The notes beneath the pieces were generated by a model. It had not been told where the DNA came from and made no database searches. It saw nothing but the letters and a program-made list of their open reading frames with translations. A program made the position numbers and the translations under genes. This document shows positions 15,603 through 24,245 of a DNA stretch of 64,000 nt, one piece after another. The DNA is taken from the NCBI GenBank assembly GCA_046233135.1, contig JBJXHN010000004.1, forward strand, positions 744,001 to 808,000, given 5' to 3'. The DNA is from JBJXHN01 sp046233135. Lineage in GTDB: Bacteria; Pseudomonadota; Alphaproteobacteria; Rhodospirillales; Rhodospirillaceae. How positions within the stretch are numbered: position 1 is the first letter of the stretch; every line of letters begins with the position of its first letter.

Positions 15603-16885
15603 TGCCCCGGGCGGAACCTCAAGGGCGACCGGCCGGGGCCGCCCCCCTGTCCGTCCCCCGGGTCCTGGTGGTGATCGCCGGACTGTACCTGACGCAAAGC
15701 GCCATTGGCGGCCTGACCTTCATGGGGGTGCCGACGGTCTTGCGGGCCGCCGGTGTCGGGCTGGACGGGATCGGTCTGCTGTCGCTGCTGATGCTGCCCT
15801 GGGCGCTGAAGGTGCTGTGGGCGCCGGCCGTGGAGCGGCTGCGGCTGGCGCCCGACGGCCGGCGGCGGTCGCGGCCCATCGCCCTGGCCGGGCAGGGCGT
15901 CGCCCTCGCTGCCCTTGCCACCCTGGCCTTCGGCGATCCGGCGACCCTGGGCATGCGCCTGATCGTCACCCTGGCGGTGGTGGCCGTGATCATCGCGACG
16001 GTGGATATCGCCTGTGACGGCTTCATGATCGATCATCTGCCTCCGGCCAGCCGAAGCTGGGGCAACGTGATGCAGGTGGGTGGCGGCTTCCTGGGCATGG
16101 TGATCGGCGGCGGGCTGTTCCTGGTGCTGGTGGACCGCTGGGGCTGGTCCGCAGGCATCGGCCTGACCGTTGCCCTGCTGACGATCCTGAGCCTGCCCAT
16201 GGCCGTGACGCGGGAGCCATCGGGGAAAGGGAGTGGCCAGGCCACCCACAGGCCGTCTCTGGCCTATGCGGTCCGTCGGAAAGAGGTGCGCCTGGGGTTG
16301 ATGACGGTGGTGCTGACCCTGGCGGGCCTGCGGCTGACCCAGATGATCATCGGACCGTTTCTGATCGATCATGGGGTCGATCTGGGGACGGCAGGAATGC
16401 TGAGCGGTGGTCTGGGGGTGGCCGCCGGGGTGGTCGGCGTGCTCGGCGCGGGGATCTGCGTGCGCCGGTGGGGGGCGCGGCGGGTTCTGGTCGCGGCTCT
16501 GTATGCCTGCGTGCCCCTGTTCGCCGGCTTCGTCGTCATTGCACCGGAAGAGGGACTGCCCCTGCCTCTGCTGGCCGGGCTGGTGCTGGGGCACTCGGTT
16601 TTGGGCGGGGTGCTGTTCGTATCGCTGTACACCGCCATGACGGGGTGGTCTTCGCCACGCCAGGCGGGGCTGGATTTCACGCTGTTCCAATGCATGGATG
16701 CCGCCGTTGCCGGGCTGGCGGGTTTGAACGGCGGTGTGCTGACCGAACACCTGGGGTATGCGACGGCTTTCGGCCTGTCGGCCCTGCTGACCCTGGCCGG
16801 TGCCGTCTTCGTGCCCGGGCTGGTTGCCCGGGCGGATATGGAGAGCGCGCGCGCGGCCGCCGCGCCGGCGCAGAGCGGTGCGTGA
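15602..16885 (+). CDS. MFS transporter, RhtX/FptX/YbtX-like siderophore permease
   Basis: A 427-residue, 12-helix major facilitator resembling AmpG-type RhtX/FptX permeases. Features are VVIAGLYLTQSAIGGLTFMG in the first helix, the loop motif LPWALKVLWAPAVERLRL, and later AAVAGLAGLNGGVLTEHLGY. FptX and RhtX move ferri-pyochelin and ferri-rhizobactin across the inner membrane; YbtX in the yersiniabactin island is related. The ATG overlaps the receptor stop by one base, so the two are co-translated. With the YbtPQ-like pair upstream, the locus has two candidate inner-membrane routes, as in the yersiniabactin system. Confidence 0.85.
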   Translation: MPRAEPQGRPAGAAPLSVPRVLVVIAGLYLTQSAIGGLTFMGVPTVLRAAGVGLDGIGLLSLLMLPWALKVLWAPAVERLRLAPDGRRRSRPIALAGQGVALAALATLAFGDPATLGMRLIVTLAVVAVIIATVDIACDGFMIDHLPPASRSWGNVMQVGGGFLGMVIGGGLFLVLVDRWGWSAGIGLTVALLTILSLPMAVTREPSGKGSGQATHRPSLAYAVRRKEVRLGLMTVVLTLAGLRLTQMIIGPFLIDHGVDLGTAGMLSGGLGVAAGVVGVLGAGICVRRWGARRVLVAALYACVPLFAGFVVIAPEEGLPLPLLAGLVLGHSVLGGVLFVSLYTAMTGWSSPRQAGLDFTLFQCMDAAVAGLAGLNGGVLTEHLGYATAFGLSALLTLAGAVFVPGLVARADMESARAAAAPAQSGA

Positions 16886-16932
16886 CAGCCAGTGGGAAGA
16901 CGAGTGGGCAGGCACCGCGCTGGAGCGTGCCC

Positions 16933-18276
16933 TCACTGCCCCTTCAGCGGATGAAAGCGCACCGGCTGACCCTGGGCCTTGCCCAGCAGCTGGTCTTCGC
17001 GCATCACCATGCGGCCGCGAATGATGGTCATCTTCGGCCAGCCGCGCACGGTCAGGCCGTGATAGGGCGTCCAGCCGCATTTGCTGGCAATCCAGTCATT
17101 GGTGATGGTCTTGCTGGCGTTCATGTCCACCACGGTGAAGTCGGCGTCATAGCCCGCCGCGATCCGTCCCTTGCAGGCCACGTCATAGACCCGCGCCGGG
17201 CCGGTGGAGGCCAGTTCGACGAAGTGCTCCAGGGTCAGCTTGCCGGCGTTCACATGGTCCAGCATCACCGGCACCAGGGTCTGCACCCCGGGCATGCCCG
17301 ACGGGCTCTTGGGGTAGGGCTGGTCCTTTTCCTTCAGGGTATGGGGGGCATGGTCGGACCCCAGCACGTCCACCACCCCCTGGGCCACCGCCGCCCACAG
17401 GGCTTCGCGATGGCGGGCGGCGCGGATCGGCGGATTCATCTGGGCAAAGGTCCCCAGGCCTTCGTAGCAGTCCGGCGCGGCGAAGGTGAGGTGCTGGGGC
17501 AGCACCTCGACCGAGGCCACGTCCTTGTAGCCGGCCAGCAGGGCCATTTCCTCGGCGGTGGTCACGTGCAGCACGTGAACCTTGCGGCCGGTCTTGCGGG
17601 CCAGGGCGAGCAGGCGGCTGGTAGCGCGCAGGGCGGTTTCCTCGTCGCGCCACACCGGATGCTGGTCCGGCGACGCGCCGTCGGCCACCAGGGCGAAGCG
17701 CTCGCGCAGGCGGGCTTCATCCTCGCAGTGCACCGCCACCCGGCGGCGGCCGTGGGCCAGCACCCGTTCGATGTCGCCATCGCCTTCCACCAGAAGGTTG
17801 CCGGTGGATGAGCCCATGAAGATCTTCACCCCCGCACAGCCCGGGCTGGTTTCCCAATCCCCCAGCAGGTCGGCGTTTTCCGCCGTCGCCCCCAGGAAGA
17901 AGGCGTGGTCGGACCAGGCCCGGCCGACGCCCCGTTCCAGCTTGTCGGCCAGGGCGGAGGGGGTGTCGGTGTTGGGCTTGGTGTTGGGCATCTCGAAGAT
18001 CGCCGTCACCCCGCCCATCACCGCCGCCCGGGTGCCGCTTTCCAGGTCTTCCTTATGCTCCAGCCCCGGTTCGCGGAAGTGCACCTGGCTGTCGATGATC
18101 CCCGGCAGCACATGCAGGCCGTGGCAGTCGATCACCTGGTCGCCGGCGGCGTCCGCCAGGGCGCCGATGGCGGCGACGCGGCCCTCGCGGACCCCGACGT
18201 CGGCCATGACGGTGCGGCCCGGCAGCACGCAGGTGCCCCCCTTGAGGATCATGTCGAAGGTCTGGGGCGCAGTCAT
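16933..18276 (-). CDS. pyrC: Dihydroorotase, class I
   Basis: A 447-residue amidohydrolase that closes N-carbamoyl-aspartate to dihydroorotate in pyrimidine synthesis. It has the signature IDSQVHFREPGLEHKEDLE, the lysine motif GVKIFMGSSTG, histidine strands AVHCEDE and HVLHVTTAEE, and the catalytic DVLGSDHAPHTLKEK. One oddity is that the first residue of the usual HxH metal pair is Gln (Q64), leaving only H66. I have the impression that this QVH form recurs in an alphaproteobacterial subfamily, so it may still be active, but the metal site must differ. ATG 18276 has GAGGAG upstream. It converges on the siderophore MFS gene and lies 97 bases downstream of asnB, which reads the same way. Confidence 0.85.
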   Translation of the reverse strand: MTAPQTFDMILKGGTCVLPGRTVMADVGVREGRVAAIGALADAAGDQVIDCHGLHVLPGIIDSQVHFREPGLEHKEDLESGTRAAVMGGVTAIFEMPNTKPNTDTPSALADKLERGVGRAWSDHAFFLGATAENADLLGDWETSPGCAGVKIFMGSSTGNLLVEGDGDIERVLAHGRRRVAVHCEDEARLRERFALVADGASPDQHPVWRDEETALRATSRLLALARKTGRKVHVLHVTTAEEMALLAGYKDVASVEVLPQHLTFAAPDCYEGLGTFAQMNPPIRAARHREALWAAVAQGVVDVLGSDHAPHTLKEKDQPYPKSPSGMPGVQTLVPVMLDHVNAGKLTLEHFVELASTGPARVYDVACKGRIAAGYDADFTVVDMNASKTITNDWIASKCGWTPYHGLTVRGWPKMTIIRGRMVMREDQLLGKAQGQPVRFHPLKGQ

Positions 18277-18373
18277 CGGGGGTCTCCTCGTGATGGTCGG
18301 CCGGATATCGGGCGTCGGGTCGTCTGGTGTCGGGCGGCCAGGGCCGGTTCGGACGCGGGCCGGGGAACGGAAC

Positions 18374-20131
18374 TCACGGCGCCGTGGACAGGGTGTCGAA
18401 CACATCCCCCACGGGCGGGGCGCCCAGCACGTGGTGGCGATGCCACAGGGCGAAAAACAGCAGCACCCAGGCCGCCATCATCGCCGGCCCTCGGGGATCG
18501 CGGAACAGCCGGCGCACCATGTCCGGCTTGCAGGCTTCGGCCACCCCGGCCTGTTCGGCCACCAGCGGTCCCAGGCGATCGCCGTGGGCGCCGATCCAGG
18601 CACCGACGGGCACGGTGAAGCCGCGCTTGGGGGCGAAGGGGCGGGCATCGGGCAGGTGGCGGGACAGCCACGACCGCACCACCCATTTGCCCTTTCCGTC
18701 GCGCACCTTCAAGCGGTCTTCGAGCGGCAGGGCGAACGCCGCCACTTCGGGATCAAGGAACGGCACCCGCCCTTCGACGCCGTGGGCCATCAGGCAGCGG
18801 TCCAGCTTGGTCAGCAGGTCGTGGGGCAGCCAGTCGGTGCAGTCCACCCGCTGTGCCCTTACCAGCCGCGATCCGCCCAGGGCCTTGGCCGCGTCTTCGG
18901 CGTGACGGATGCCGGAGCGCCAGCCCTTCGGCGCGGTGCGGAACAGGTCGAAGCCGTCCAGCAGGCCGGTCCGCCGCAGCGGCCGGTGCCAGGGCCAGGG
19001 CCGCATATAGGCGCGATAGCGGCCATAGCCGCCGAACATCTCGTCCCCGCCTTCCCCGCATAGCACCACCTTGACCTCCTGCCGGGCGCGGCGGGCGAGC
19101 ATCCAGGTGGGGACCACGGCGTAATCGGGTACCGGATCATCCAGGGCGGCGGCGATGGCCGGCAGTTCGGTCAGGAAGTCCTGTTCGGTCACCGGCACGT
19201 CCACGGCGGTGGCACCCACCGCCCGGGCGCTGTCGCGGGCGGCGTCACGCTCGTCATGAGCGCTGGTGCCCGGGAACCCGGCGGTAAAGGCCAGCACCGG
19301 CGTCTCGTTCAGCCGCGCCATCAGCGCCAGCACCGCCGAGGAATCGATGCCGCCGGACAGGAACAGGCCGAAGGGCACGTCCGACCGCTGGTGCAGGTCG
19401 ATGCTTTCGGCCAGCACCCTGTCCAAGGCCTCTTCCGGATCATCGGGGCGGGTGGCGGTGGTCACCGGCGGCAGGGCCTGGCGGGTGCGACGGCCGACCA
19501 CATGGCCGTTCTCGATGACCAGGGTTTCGCCCGGCAGCACCCGGCGGATGCCGGGAAAGACGGTGGCGCCGCCGCAGGAGAACTGCAGCTGCAGCATCTG
19601 GTCTCGATAGCGTGCCGACAGCCCGCGCTCCACCAGGCCGGCGGCCAGCAGGGCCTGGGGCTCGCTGGCGAAGGCCACACCGCTGGCATGTTCGGTGAAG
19701 TACAGGGGCTTGATGCCGAAGGGATCGCGGGCCAGTACCAGCCGGTTGGCGGCGGGGTCCCACAGGGCGATGGCGTACATGCCGCGCAGGGTGTCGGCGA
19801 AGGCCAGCCCGTCGCGGGCGTACAGCCACAGGGGCGGCTCGCAGTCTGACTGGGTGGCGAAGGTCGCTTCGGGCAGGCCGGCGCGCAGCTCGCGGTAGTT
19901 ATAGATCTCGCCGTTGGCCACCAGGACGGTGCCGTCGGGGCCGAACAGCGGCTGGCGGCCGGTTTCCAGATCGATGATCGCCAGCCGGGTCTGCACCAGA
20001 AGGATGCCGTCGCTTTCGAAAGCGCCCCGGCCGTCGGGACCGCGATGGGCCAGGGACTGTGCGAGGGTGGCGGCGAGCCCCGGGGGGGGATCCATTCCCG
20101 GGCGCAGCGCCATGCCGGCGATACCGCACAT
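18374..20131 (-). CDS. asnB: Asparagine synthase (glutamine-hydrolysing)
   Basis: A 585-residue AsnB. The N-terminal Ntn glutaminase begins MCGIAGMALRPG, so Cys2 is the nucleophile after Met removal, with LAHRGPDGRG and ANGEIYNYRELR. The C-terminal synthetase domain has the PP-loop PFGLFLSGGIDSSAVLAL and CGEGGDEMFGGYGRYR. It converts aspartate, ATP and glutamine to asparagine, but homologues next to glycosyltransferases can instead amidate sugars or polysaccharide substituents. Two GT4 genes lie immediately upstream on the same strand (7 bases to the nearer one), so an envelope-polysaccharide role is a fair alternative. The start is fixed by the catalytic Cys. Confidence 0.9.
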   Translation of the reverse strand: MCGIAGMALRPGMDPPPGLAATLAQSLAHRGPDGRGAFESDGILLVQTRLAIIDLETGRQPLFGPDGTVLVANGEIYNYRELRAGLPEATFATQSDCEPPLWLYARDGLAFADTLRGMYAIALWDPAANRLVLARDPFGIKPLYFTEHASGVAFASEPQALLAAGLVERGLSARYRDQMLQLQFSCGGATVFPGIRRVLPGETLVIENGHVVGRRTRQALPPVTTATRPDDPEEALDRVLAESIDLHQRSDVPFGLFLSGGIDSSAVLALMARLNETPVLAFTAGFPGTSAHDERDAARDSARAVGATAVDVPVTEQDFLTELPAIAAALDDPVPDYAVVPTWMLARRARQEVKVVLCGEGGDEMFGGYGRYRAYMRPWPWHRPLRRTGLLDGFDLFRTAPKGWRSGIRHAEDAAKALGGSRLVRAQRVDCTDWLPHDLLTKLDRCLMAHGVEGRVPFLDPEVAAFALPLEDRLKVRDGKGKWVVRSWLSRHLPDARPFAPKRGFTVPVGAWIGAHGDRLGPLVAEQAGVAEACKPDMVRRLFRDPRGPAMMAAWVLLFFALWHRHHVLGAPPVGDVFDTLSTAP

Positions 20132-20138
20132 GGACCGG

Positions 20139-21191
20139 TCAGCCCGCCTTGGCCGCAGCCTTTTCGGCCGCCACCCGCTCGAAGAAGTCGCGATAGGCGC
20201 CAACCACCTTTTCCTCGGTATAGCTGGCCTGGAAGGTGTTCCAGCCGCTTTCCGCCAGGGACTGCATGCCCTCGGGATCGGCCAGCACGTCGCGGATGGC
20301 CGCTGCCATGGCCTTGGGCTCGTCGATGGGCACCAGCACGCCGTCCACCCCGTCGTTGATCAGAGTGCGCGGGCCGTGGGTTTCCGTGGCGATCATCGGC
20401 ACGCCCTGCGCCCAGGCTTCCAGGATGATGTTGCCGTGCGGTTCGTGGCGCGAGGGACAGACGAACAGATCGGCGGCGGCATACAGCGCCGGCGTGTCCT
20501 CCCGCCAGCCCAGGAAGCGCACCCGGGGCTTGATGCCCAGGCTTTGGGCCAGATCTTCCAGGTCCTTGCGCAGCGGACCGTCGCCGGCCAGCCACAGGTA
20601 AACGTCGGGCACCTTGGCCACGGCCCGCAGCAGGGTCTCGAAGCCCTTGTTTTCGTGCAGGCGGCCCAGGGCAAAGATCAGCGGGGCATTTTCCGGGGTG
20701 TAGTGGGTCTTGCGGGCCACCGCCGGCATGCGCGCCTGGGGCACGAAGTTGGGCAGGTGGACGGTCCGCTCCTTGGGGAAGCCGGCCTTGACCACATGGT
20801 CCTGGATGTCCGGCGTTAGGCAGACCAGCCAGTCGCAGTGCTTGTAGTACTTCAGGTCATAGAAACCGCCCAGCCGGGCGCAGAGCACATGGTCGCCGGT
20901 GGGGCAGAACCGGGTTGCCCGGCTCATCCAGCTCAACACGGCGGTGGGCCGGAAGCGTTCGATCTCGCGCTTCAGGCTGCGCTTGGTCTTCATGTCGAAG
21001 CGGCCGCCGAAGGGCAGGGTCACCGGGCGAAGGCCGGCCTCGCGCAGGGCATCCATGCGGGCCGCGGCATCGCGGAGCACCACATGCTGCTGGACTCCGG
21101 CCCGGTGCATGGCGATCACCAGACGTTCGAAGAACAGCTCGGCCCCGCCGCGCTCGGCGCCGGCCATGCATTGGAGAACTCGCATATCCAT
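20139..21191 (-). CDS. GT4-family glycosyltransferase
   Basis: A 350-residue retaining glycosyltransferase of the GT-B fold. The N-terminal acceptor domain starts MDMRVLQCMAGAERGGAELFFERL, a typical GAE-type glycine-rich loop. The C-terminal nucleotide-sugar domain has LIFALGRLHENKGFETLLRA, and the EX7E-like region PSRHEPHGNIILEAWAQGVPMIATE. It probably adds a sugar to a lipopolysaccharide or capsule intermediate at the cytoplasmic face. The gene ends 7 bases before asnB and begins 58 bases after another GT4 gene, forming a three-gene cluster. ATG 21191 is used; ATG 21185 (MRVLQ) is equally possible because neither has a strong Shine-Dalgarno. Confidence 0.88.
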   Translation of the reverse strand: MDMRVLQCMAGAERGGAELFFERLVIAMHRAGVQQHVVLRDAAARMDALREAGLRPVTLPFGGRFDMKTKRSLKREIERFRPTAVLSWMSRATRFCPTGDHVLCARLGGFYDLKYYKHCDWLVCLTPDIQDHVVKAGFPKERTVHLPNFVPQARMPAVARKTHYTPENAPLIFALGRLHENKGFETLLRAVAKVPDVYLWLAGDGPLRKDLEDLAQSLGIKPRVRFLGWREDTPALYAAADLFVCPSRHEPHGNIILEAWAQGVPMIATETHGPRTLINDGVDGVLVPIDEPKAMAAAIRDVLADPEGMQSLAESGWNTFQASYTEEKVVGAYRDFFERVAAEKAAAKAG

Positions 21192-21249
21192 TGAAAGGGA
21201 CTCGGCCTGATAAGGGGACAGCGACTATGGGGCTAAATGGCCACCCGGC

Positions 21250-22329
21250 TCAAGACATAAGCAACTCGAAATCCCGGGCAACGGTATCCCAGGACCGCCG
21301 GCGGGCCGGTTCGGCTGCCGCTTCAGCCAGCCCTTGGCGAATGTTTTCATCCAGCAACAATTGTCTTGTTACATTCGCGAACGCCGCGCCGTCGGGCACG
21401 ATATAGCCGGTTTCCCCGTTCACCAGCCGTTCGTGCACGGCCCCCAGGGGGCGGGCGACGGCGGGCAGGCCGCAGGCCTGCGAGTCTCCCAGGGTCCAGC
21501 AGGCCATGTCCGCGCCATGGCCGGGATACAGGTGAACGGCGGCGGAGCGGTAGACCTCGGCCATGCCGGCTTCGGGCAGGGGGGCACGGACCTTCACCCC
21601 CTTGTGGGACAGCGCGGCCACCTTGCGGGCCAGACCGTCCAGGGCGCTGGGCAGGGGCTCCCCCGCCTCTCCCCCGGCGAGCAGGGCGGAATAGACATGC
21701 AGTTCGGCGGTGGGAGCGTCGCGGTGGATCAGGCCGGCCCACAGGTCCAGCAGCCAGTCCAGGCCGTTTAGCGGATGGGTGGTGACCACCGCCACCGGGG
21801 CGCAGCCCGGTTCGGCGCTTGCGGCCTGCTTTTCGGCGGCGGAGGCGGGGCGGAACACCGTGCCTTGTCCCGGGGCGACCACCGCGCCGCCCTGGCGATA
21901 GGCACTGCCCCGCTGGGTCAGGCCGATCCAGGCGATGGCCGGATCGTATTTGTCCAGGTACAGGCGGTTGCCGGGGTAGATCAGGGTATCGGGCGCGGCC
22001 ATCGGCCACAGCACCCGGTGGCCGGCCTCGGCGGCCAGTCCCAGCAGGGCGGGCTTGCGCACGGCGATCAGCGCATCCGTCGCCGCCACCGGCTTCTCCG
22101 GGCGGCTGTCCCAGTTTCGCGGCAGGGCGCGCCAAGTGACGCCGGAGACCGTGGAAACCGCCTTGGGGTCGGTTCCGGGCATGGCCGGCGCGAAGACGGT
22201 TACCGCATGTCCGCGCCCGGCCAGGGCGGCAGCCAGACCGCATACGGCCCGCTGCATGCCGCCCAGGGGCTGGCAGAGGGGGGTGGTTCCGTCGAACGGA
22301 AAGCTGTCGTCGGCGATGGTGATTTTCAT
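21250..22329 (-). CDS. GT4-family glycosyltransferase
   Basis: A 359-residue GT-B glycosyltransferase. The N-terminal loop is FDGTTPLCQPLGGMQRAVCGLAAAL; the C-terminal domain contains APVAVVTTHPLNGLDWLLDLW and AVHLYPGHGADMACWTLGDSQACGLPAVARPLGAV, the latter in the position of the family's donor-binding EX7E region but with a modified motif (D in place of the first E). It is the first gene of a leftward cluster with a second GT4 gene and asnB. It is divergent from ygfZ, with 126 bases between starts. The acceptor and donor sugars cannot be inferred. ATG 22329 begins the conserved MKITIADDSFPFDG strand. Confidence 0.82.
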   Translation of the reverse strand: MKITIADDSFPFDGTTPLCQPLGGMQRAVCGLAAALAGRGHAVTVFAPAMPGTDPKAVSTVSGVTWRALPRNWDSRPEKPVAATDALIAVRKPALLGLAAEAGHRVLWPMAAPDTLIYPGNRLYLDKYDPAIAWIGLTQRGSAYRQGGAVVAPGQGTVFRPASAAEKQAASAEPGCAPVAVVTTHPLNGLDWLLDLWAGLIHRDAPTAELHVYSALLAGGEAGEPLPSALDGLARKVAALSHKGVKVRAPLPEAGMAEVYRSAAVHLYPGHGADMACWTLGDSQACGLPAVARPLGAVHERLVNGETGYIVPDGAAFANVTRQLLLDENIRQGLAEAAAEPARRRSWDTVARDFELLMS

Positions 22330-22455
22330 GGGCCAGGGTTATAGACGGCCCACCCGCCCTTGCCAATCGGTGCCTGAAGCCCTTAGCTGACATCGTTGGA
22401 TTCGCGCCACGGAGGGGGAGCCTTCCGGAAGGCAGAAGCATTGGAGACGCCGGCC

Positions 22456-23376
22456 ATGACCCATCCCGCCTCGCCCGACCCCGTTCTGGTGCCGTTGCCC
22501 CATCGCGGGGTCCTCGCTGTTGCCGGGGCGGACCGCAAGACCTTCCTGAACGGTCTGGTGTCCAATGAGGTGACCCGCGCCACCGAGGATACGGCGCTGT
22601 GGTCGGCCTTCCTGACCCCCCAGGGCAAGTTCCTGCATGAATTCTTCATGGTCGACAGCGACGAAACCCTGCTGCTGATCGGCGAGGCGGCCCGCCTGCA
22701 GGATCTCGCCGACCGGCTGAAGCGCTACAAGCTGCGTAGCAAGGTGACGCTGGAGGTGCGCGGCGACTGGCGCGTGGCCGTGGTGCCCGGCGACAAGGCC
22801 GCCCCGTCCCTGGGGCTGCCCGTCGAGGCCGGCAGCGCCCGGCGCCTGGATGGCGGGGCAGTGGCCTTCGTCGACCCCCGTCTGGCCGCCGCCGGCGTCC
22901 ATCTGGTGCTGCCCCCCGATGCGCCCGCGCCGGCCCTGCCCGAAGGCGGCATGGCGGTGTGGCAGGCCCACCGCCTGACGCTCGGCCTGCCCGAAGGGGC
23001 CGCCGACATCACCCCGGAAAAGGATCTGCTGCTGGAATGCGGATTCGAGGAACTGGCCGGCATCGACTTCAAGAAGGGCTGCTACATGGGGCAGGAGTTG
23101 ACGGCCCGCACCAAATATCGCGGGCTGGTGAAAAAGCGCCTGATGCCCGTCACCGTTTCCGGCCCGCTGCCCGAACCGGGCACGCCGATCTTCAAGGGCG
23201 GCAAGGATGCCGGCGAGATGCGCTCCGGCGTCGCCACCGCCGACGGGGCGCTCGGCCTCGCCCTGGTGCGGCTGGAGCGGTTGAAGGAAGAGGGAGAGAT
23301 CGCCACCGAAGGAGGCACCAGCATCTTGACAGCGGTGCAGCCGGATTGGATGGTGCTTCCCAAGGCTGCGGAATAA
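22456..23376 (+). CDS. ygfZ: YgfZ/GcvT-domain folate-binding iron-sulfur maturation protein
   Basis: A 306-residue tetrahydrofolate-binding protein needed for repair or assembly of certain [4Fe-4S] enzymes such as MiaB. The invariant signature KKGCYMGQE is present near residue 214, after the GcvT-like N-terminal fold (VAGADRKTFLNGLVSNEV, LTPQGKFLHEFFMV). ATG 22456 follows GGAG with 9 bases between; the frame runs 60 bases further upstream from a TTG, but without a ribosome binding site. It leads a rightward group ygfZ-yacG-panD. It is relevant to nearby iron-sulfur-dependent nitrogen fixation only in a general sense. Confidence 0.92.
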   Translation: MTHPASPDPVLVPLPHRGVLAVAGADRKTFLNGLVSNEVTRATEDTALWSAFLTPQGKFLHEFFMVDSDETLLLIGEAARLQDLADRLKRYKLRSKVTLEVRGDWRVAVVPGDKAAPSLGLPVEAGSARRLDGGAVAFVDPRLAAAGVHLVLPPDAPAPALPEGGMAVWQAHRLTLGLPEGAADITPEKDLLLECGFEELAGIDFKKGCYMGQELTARTKYRGLVKKRLMPVTVSGPLPEPGTPIFKGGKDAGEMRSGVATADGALGLALVRLERLKEEGEIATEGGTSILTAVQPDWMVLPKAAE

Positions 23377-23466
23377 GGTTCCGACTCGTTTTTTTGGCGA
23401 GAAACGGGTACAAGACGTCCCGAGAGTGTCCGGGGCGCCAAACCTCTCAACACAAGGGATGGCACG

Positions 23467-23673
23467 ATGAGCGACGAGACACCCGCGAATGCGGCGGTCC
23501 GCCTGCCGGCGACGCGCTGCCCCACCTGCGGTGCCGGAACGGAAGCCCGCTACCGGCCCTTCTGTTCCAAGCGCTGCGCCGATGTGGACCTGGCCCGCTG
23601 GATGACCGGTGCCTACCGCGTTCCCACCAACGAGGTTCCCGGGGCCTCGGAAACCGACGACGGGGAGTATTGA
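23467..23673 (+). CDS. yacG: DNA gyrase inhibitor / zinc-binding protein YacG
   Basis: A 68-residue treble-clef zinc protein. The four Cys ligands are visible in CPTCGAG and FCSKRCADVDLARW, the YacG family signature. In Escherichia coli YacG binds the GyrB C-terminal region and inhibits gyrase. Length and the acidic C-terminus (ETDDGEY) fit the family. The start ATG 23467 follows AAGGGATGG. It lies 90 bases after ygfZ and 92 bases before panD. Confidence 0.92.
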   Translation: MSDETPANAAVRLPATRCPTCGAGTEARYRPFCSKRCADVDLARWMTGAYRVPTNEVPGASETDDGEY

Positions 23674-23765
23674 GCCGGCCGGTGCCGGCCTTGCGCCCTG
23701 TCATCCCCCGGAACAAACACGTGCCCCGACCGCCCCATAGCGACACAGGAAGAGACGAAGCGGCC

Positions 23766-24185
23766 ATGATAAAGATCGTACGAGCCAAGCTGCACGGCAT
23801 CGCCGTGACGGGCGCGGACCTGGACTACCACGGGTCGATCACCCTGGATCCGGAGATCTGCCGGGCGGCCGACATCCTGCCGCTGGAGTTCGTGGACATC
23901 TGGAACAAGAATTCCGGGGCGCGGCTTTCCACCTATGTGATTTTCGGCGAGCCGGGATCGCGCTGCTGCATCCTCAACGGTGCGGCGGCCCGCACCTGCC
24001 AGCGCGGGGACGTGGTGATCATCGCCGCCAGCGAATATATCGAACGCCGCGAGCTGACCACCTTCCGCCCCAAGGTGCTGACCTTCACCCCGGGCAACGA
24101 CATCGATCAGGTGCTGGAATACGAAGTCTACGGCCAGGAGCCGGCGCTCGACTTCCGCATCAACCTGCTGTCGGGCGGGGTGTAA
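23766..24185 (+). CDS. panD: Aspartate 1-decarboxylase (PanD)
   Basis: A 139-residue pyruvoyl-dependent enzyme that makes beta-alanine for pantothenate and coenzyme A. The self-cleavage site YHGSIT (residues 21-26) is intact, cleaving between Gly23 and Ser24 to leave the pyruvoyl group. Further family residues are WNKNSGARLSTYV and AARTCQRGDVVIIAA, where N-G-AAR is the substrate region. No PanM-like acetyltransferase partner is recognisable, although the next gene begins with a GNAT domain; that gene is a much longer fusion and probably unrelated. The start ATG 23766 opens the conserved MIKIVRAKLHGI. Confidence 0.95.
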   Translation: MIKIVRAKLHGIAVTGADLDYHGSITLDPEICRAADILPLEFVDIWNKNSGARLSTYVIFGEPGSRCCILNGAAARTCQRGDVVIIAASEYIERRELTTFRPKVLTFTPGNDIDQVLEYEVYGQEPALDFRINLLSGGV

Positions 24186-24245
24186 GTCGTCCCTTCTGTT
24201 CCGTGAGAGAGTCGCCCGGACGCTTCGGGCATTGGGATTTCCGCC

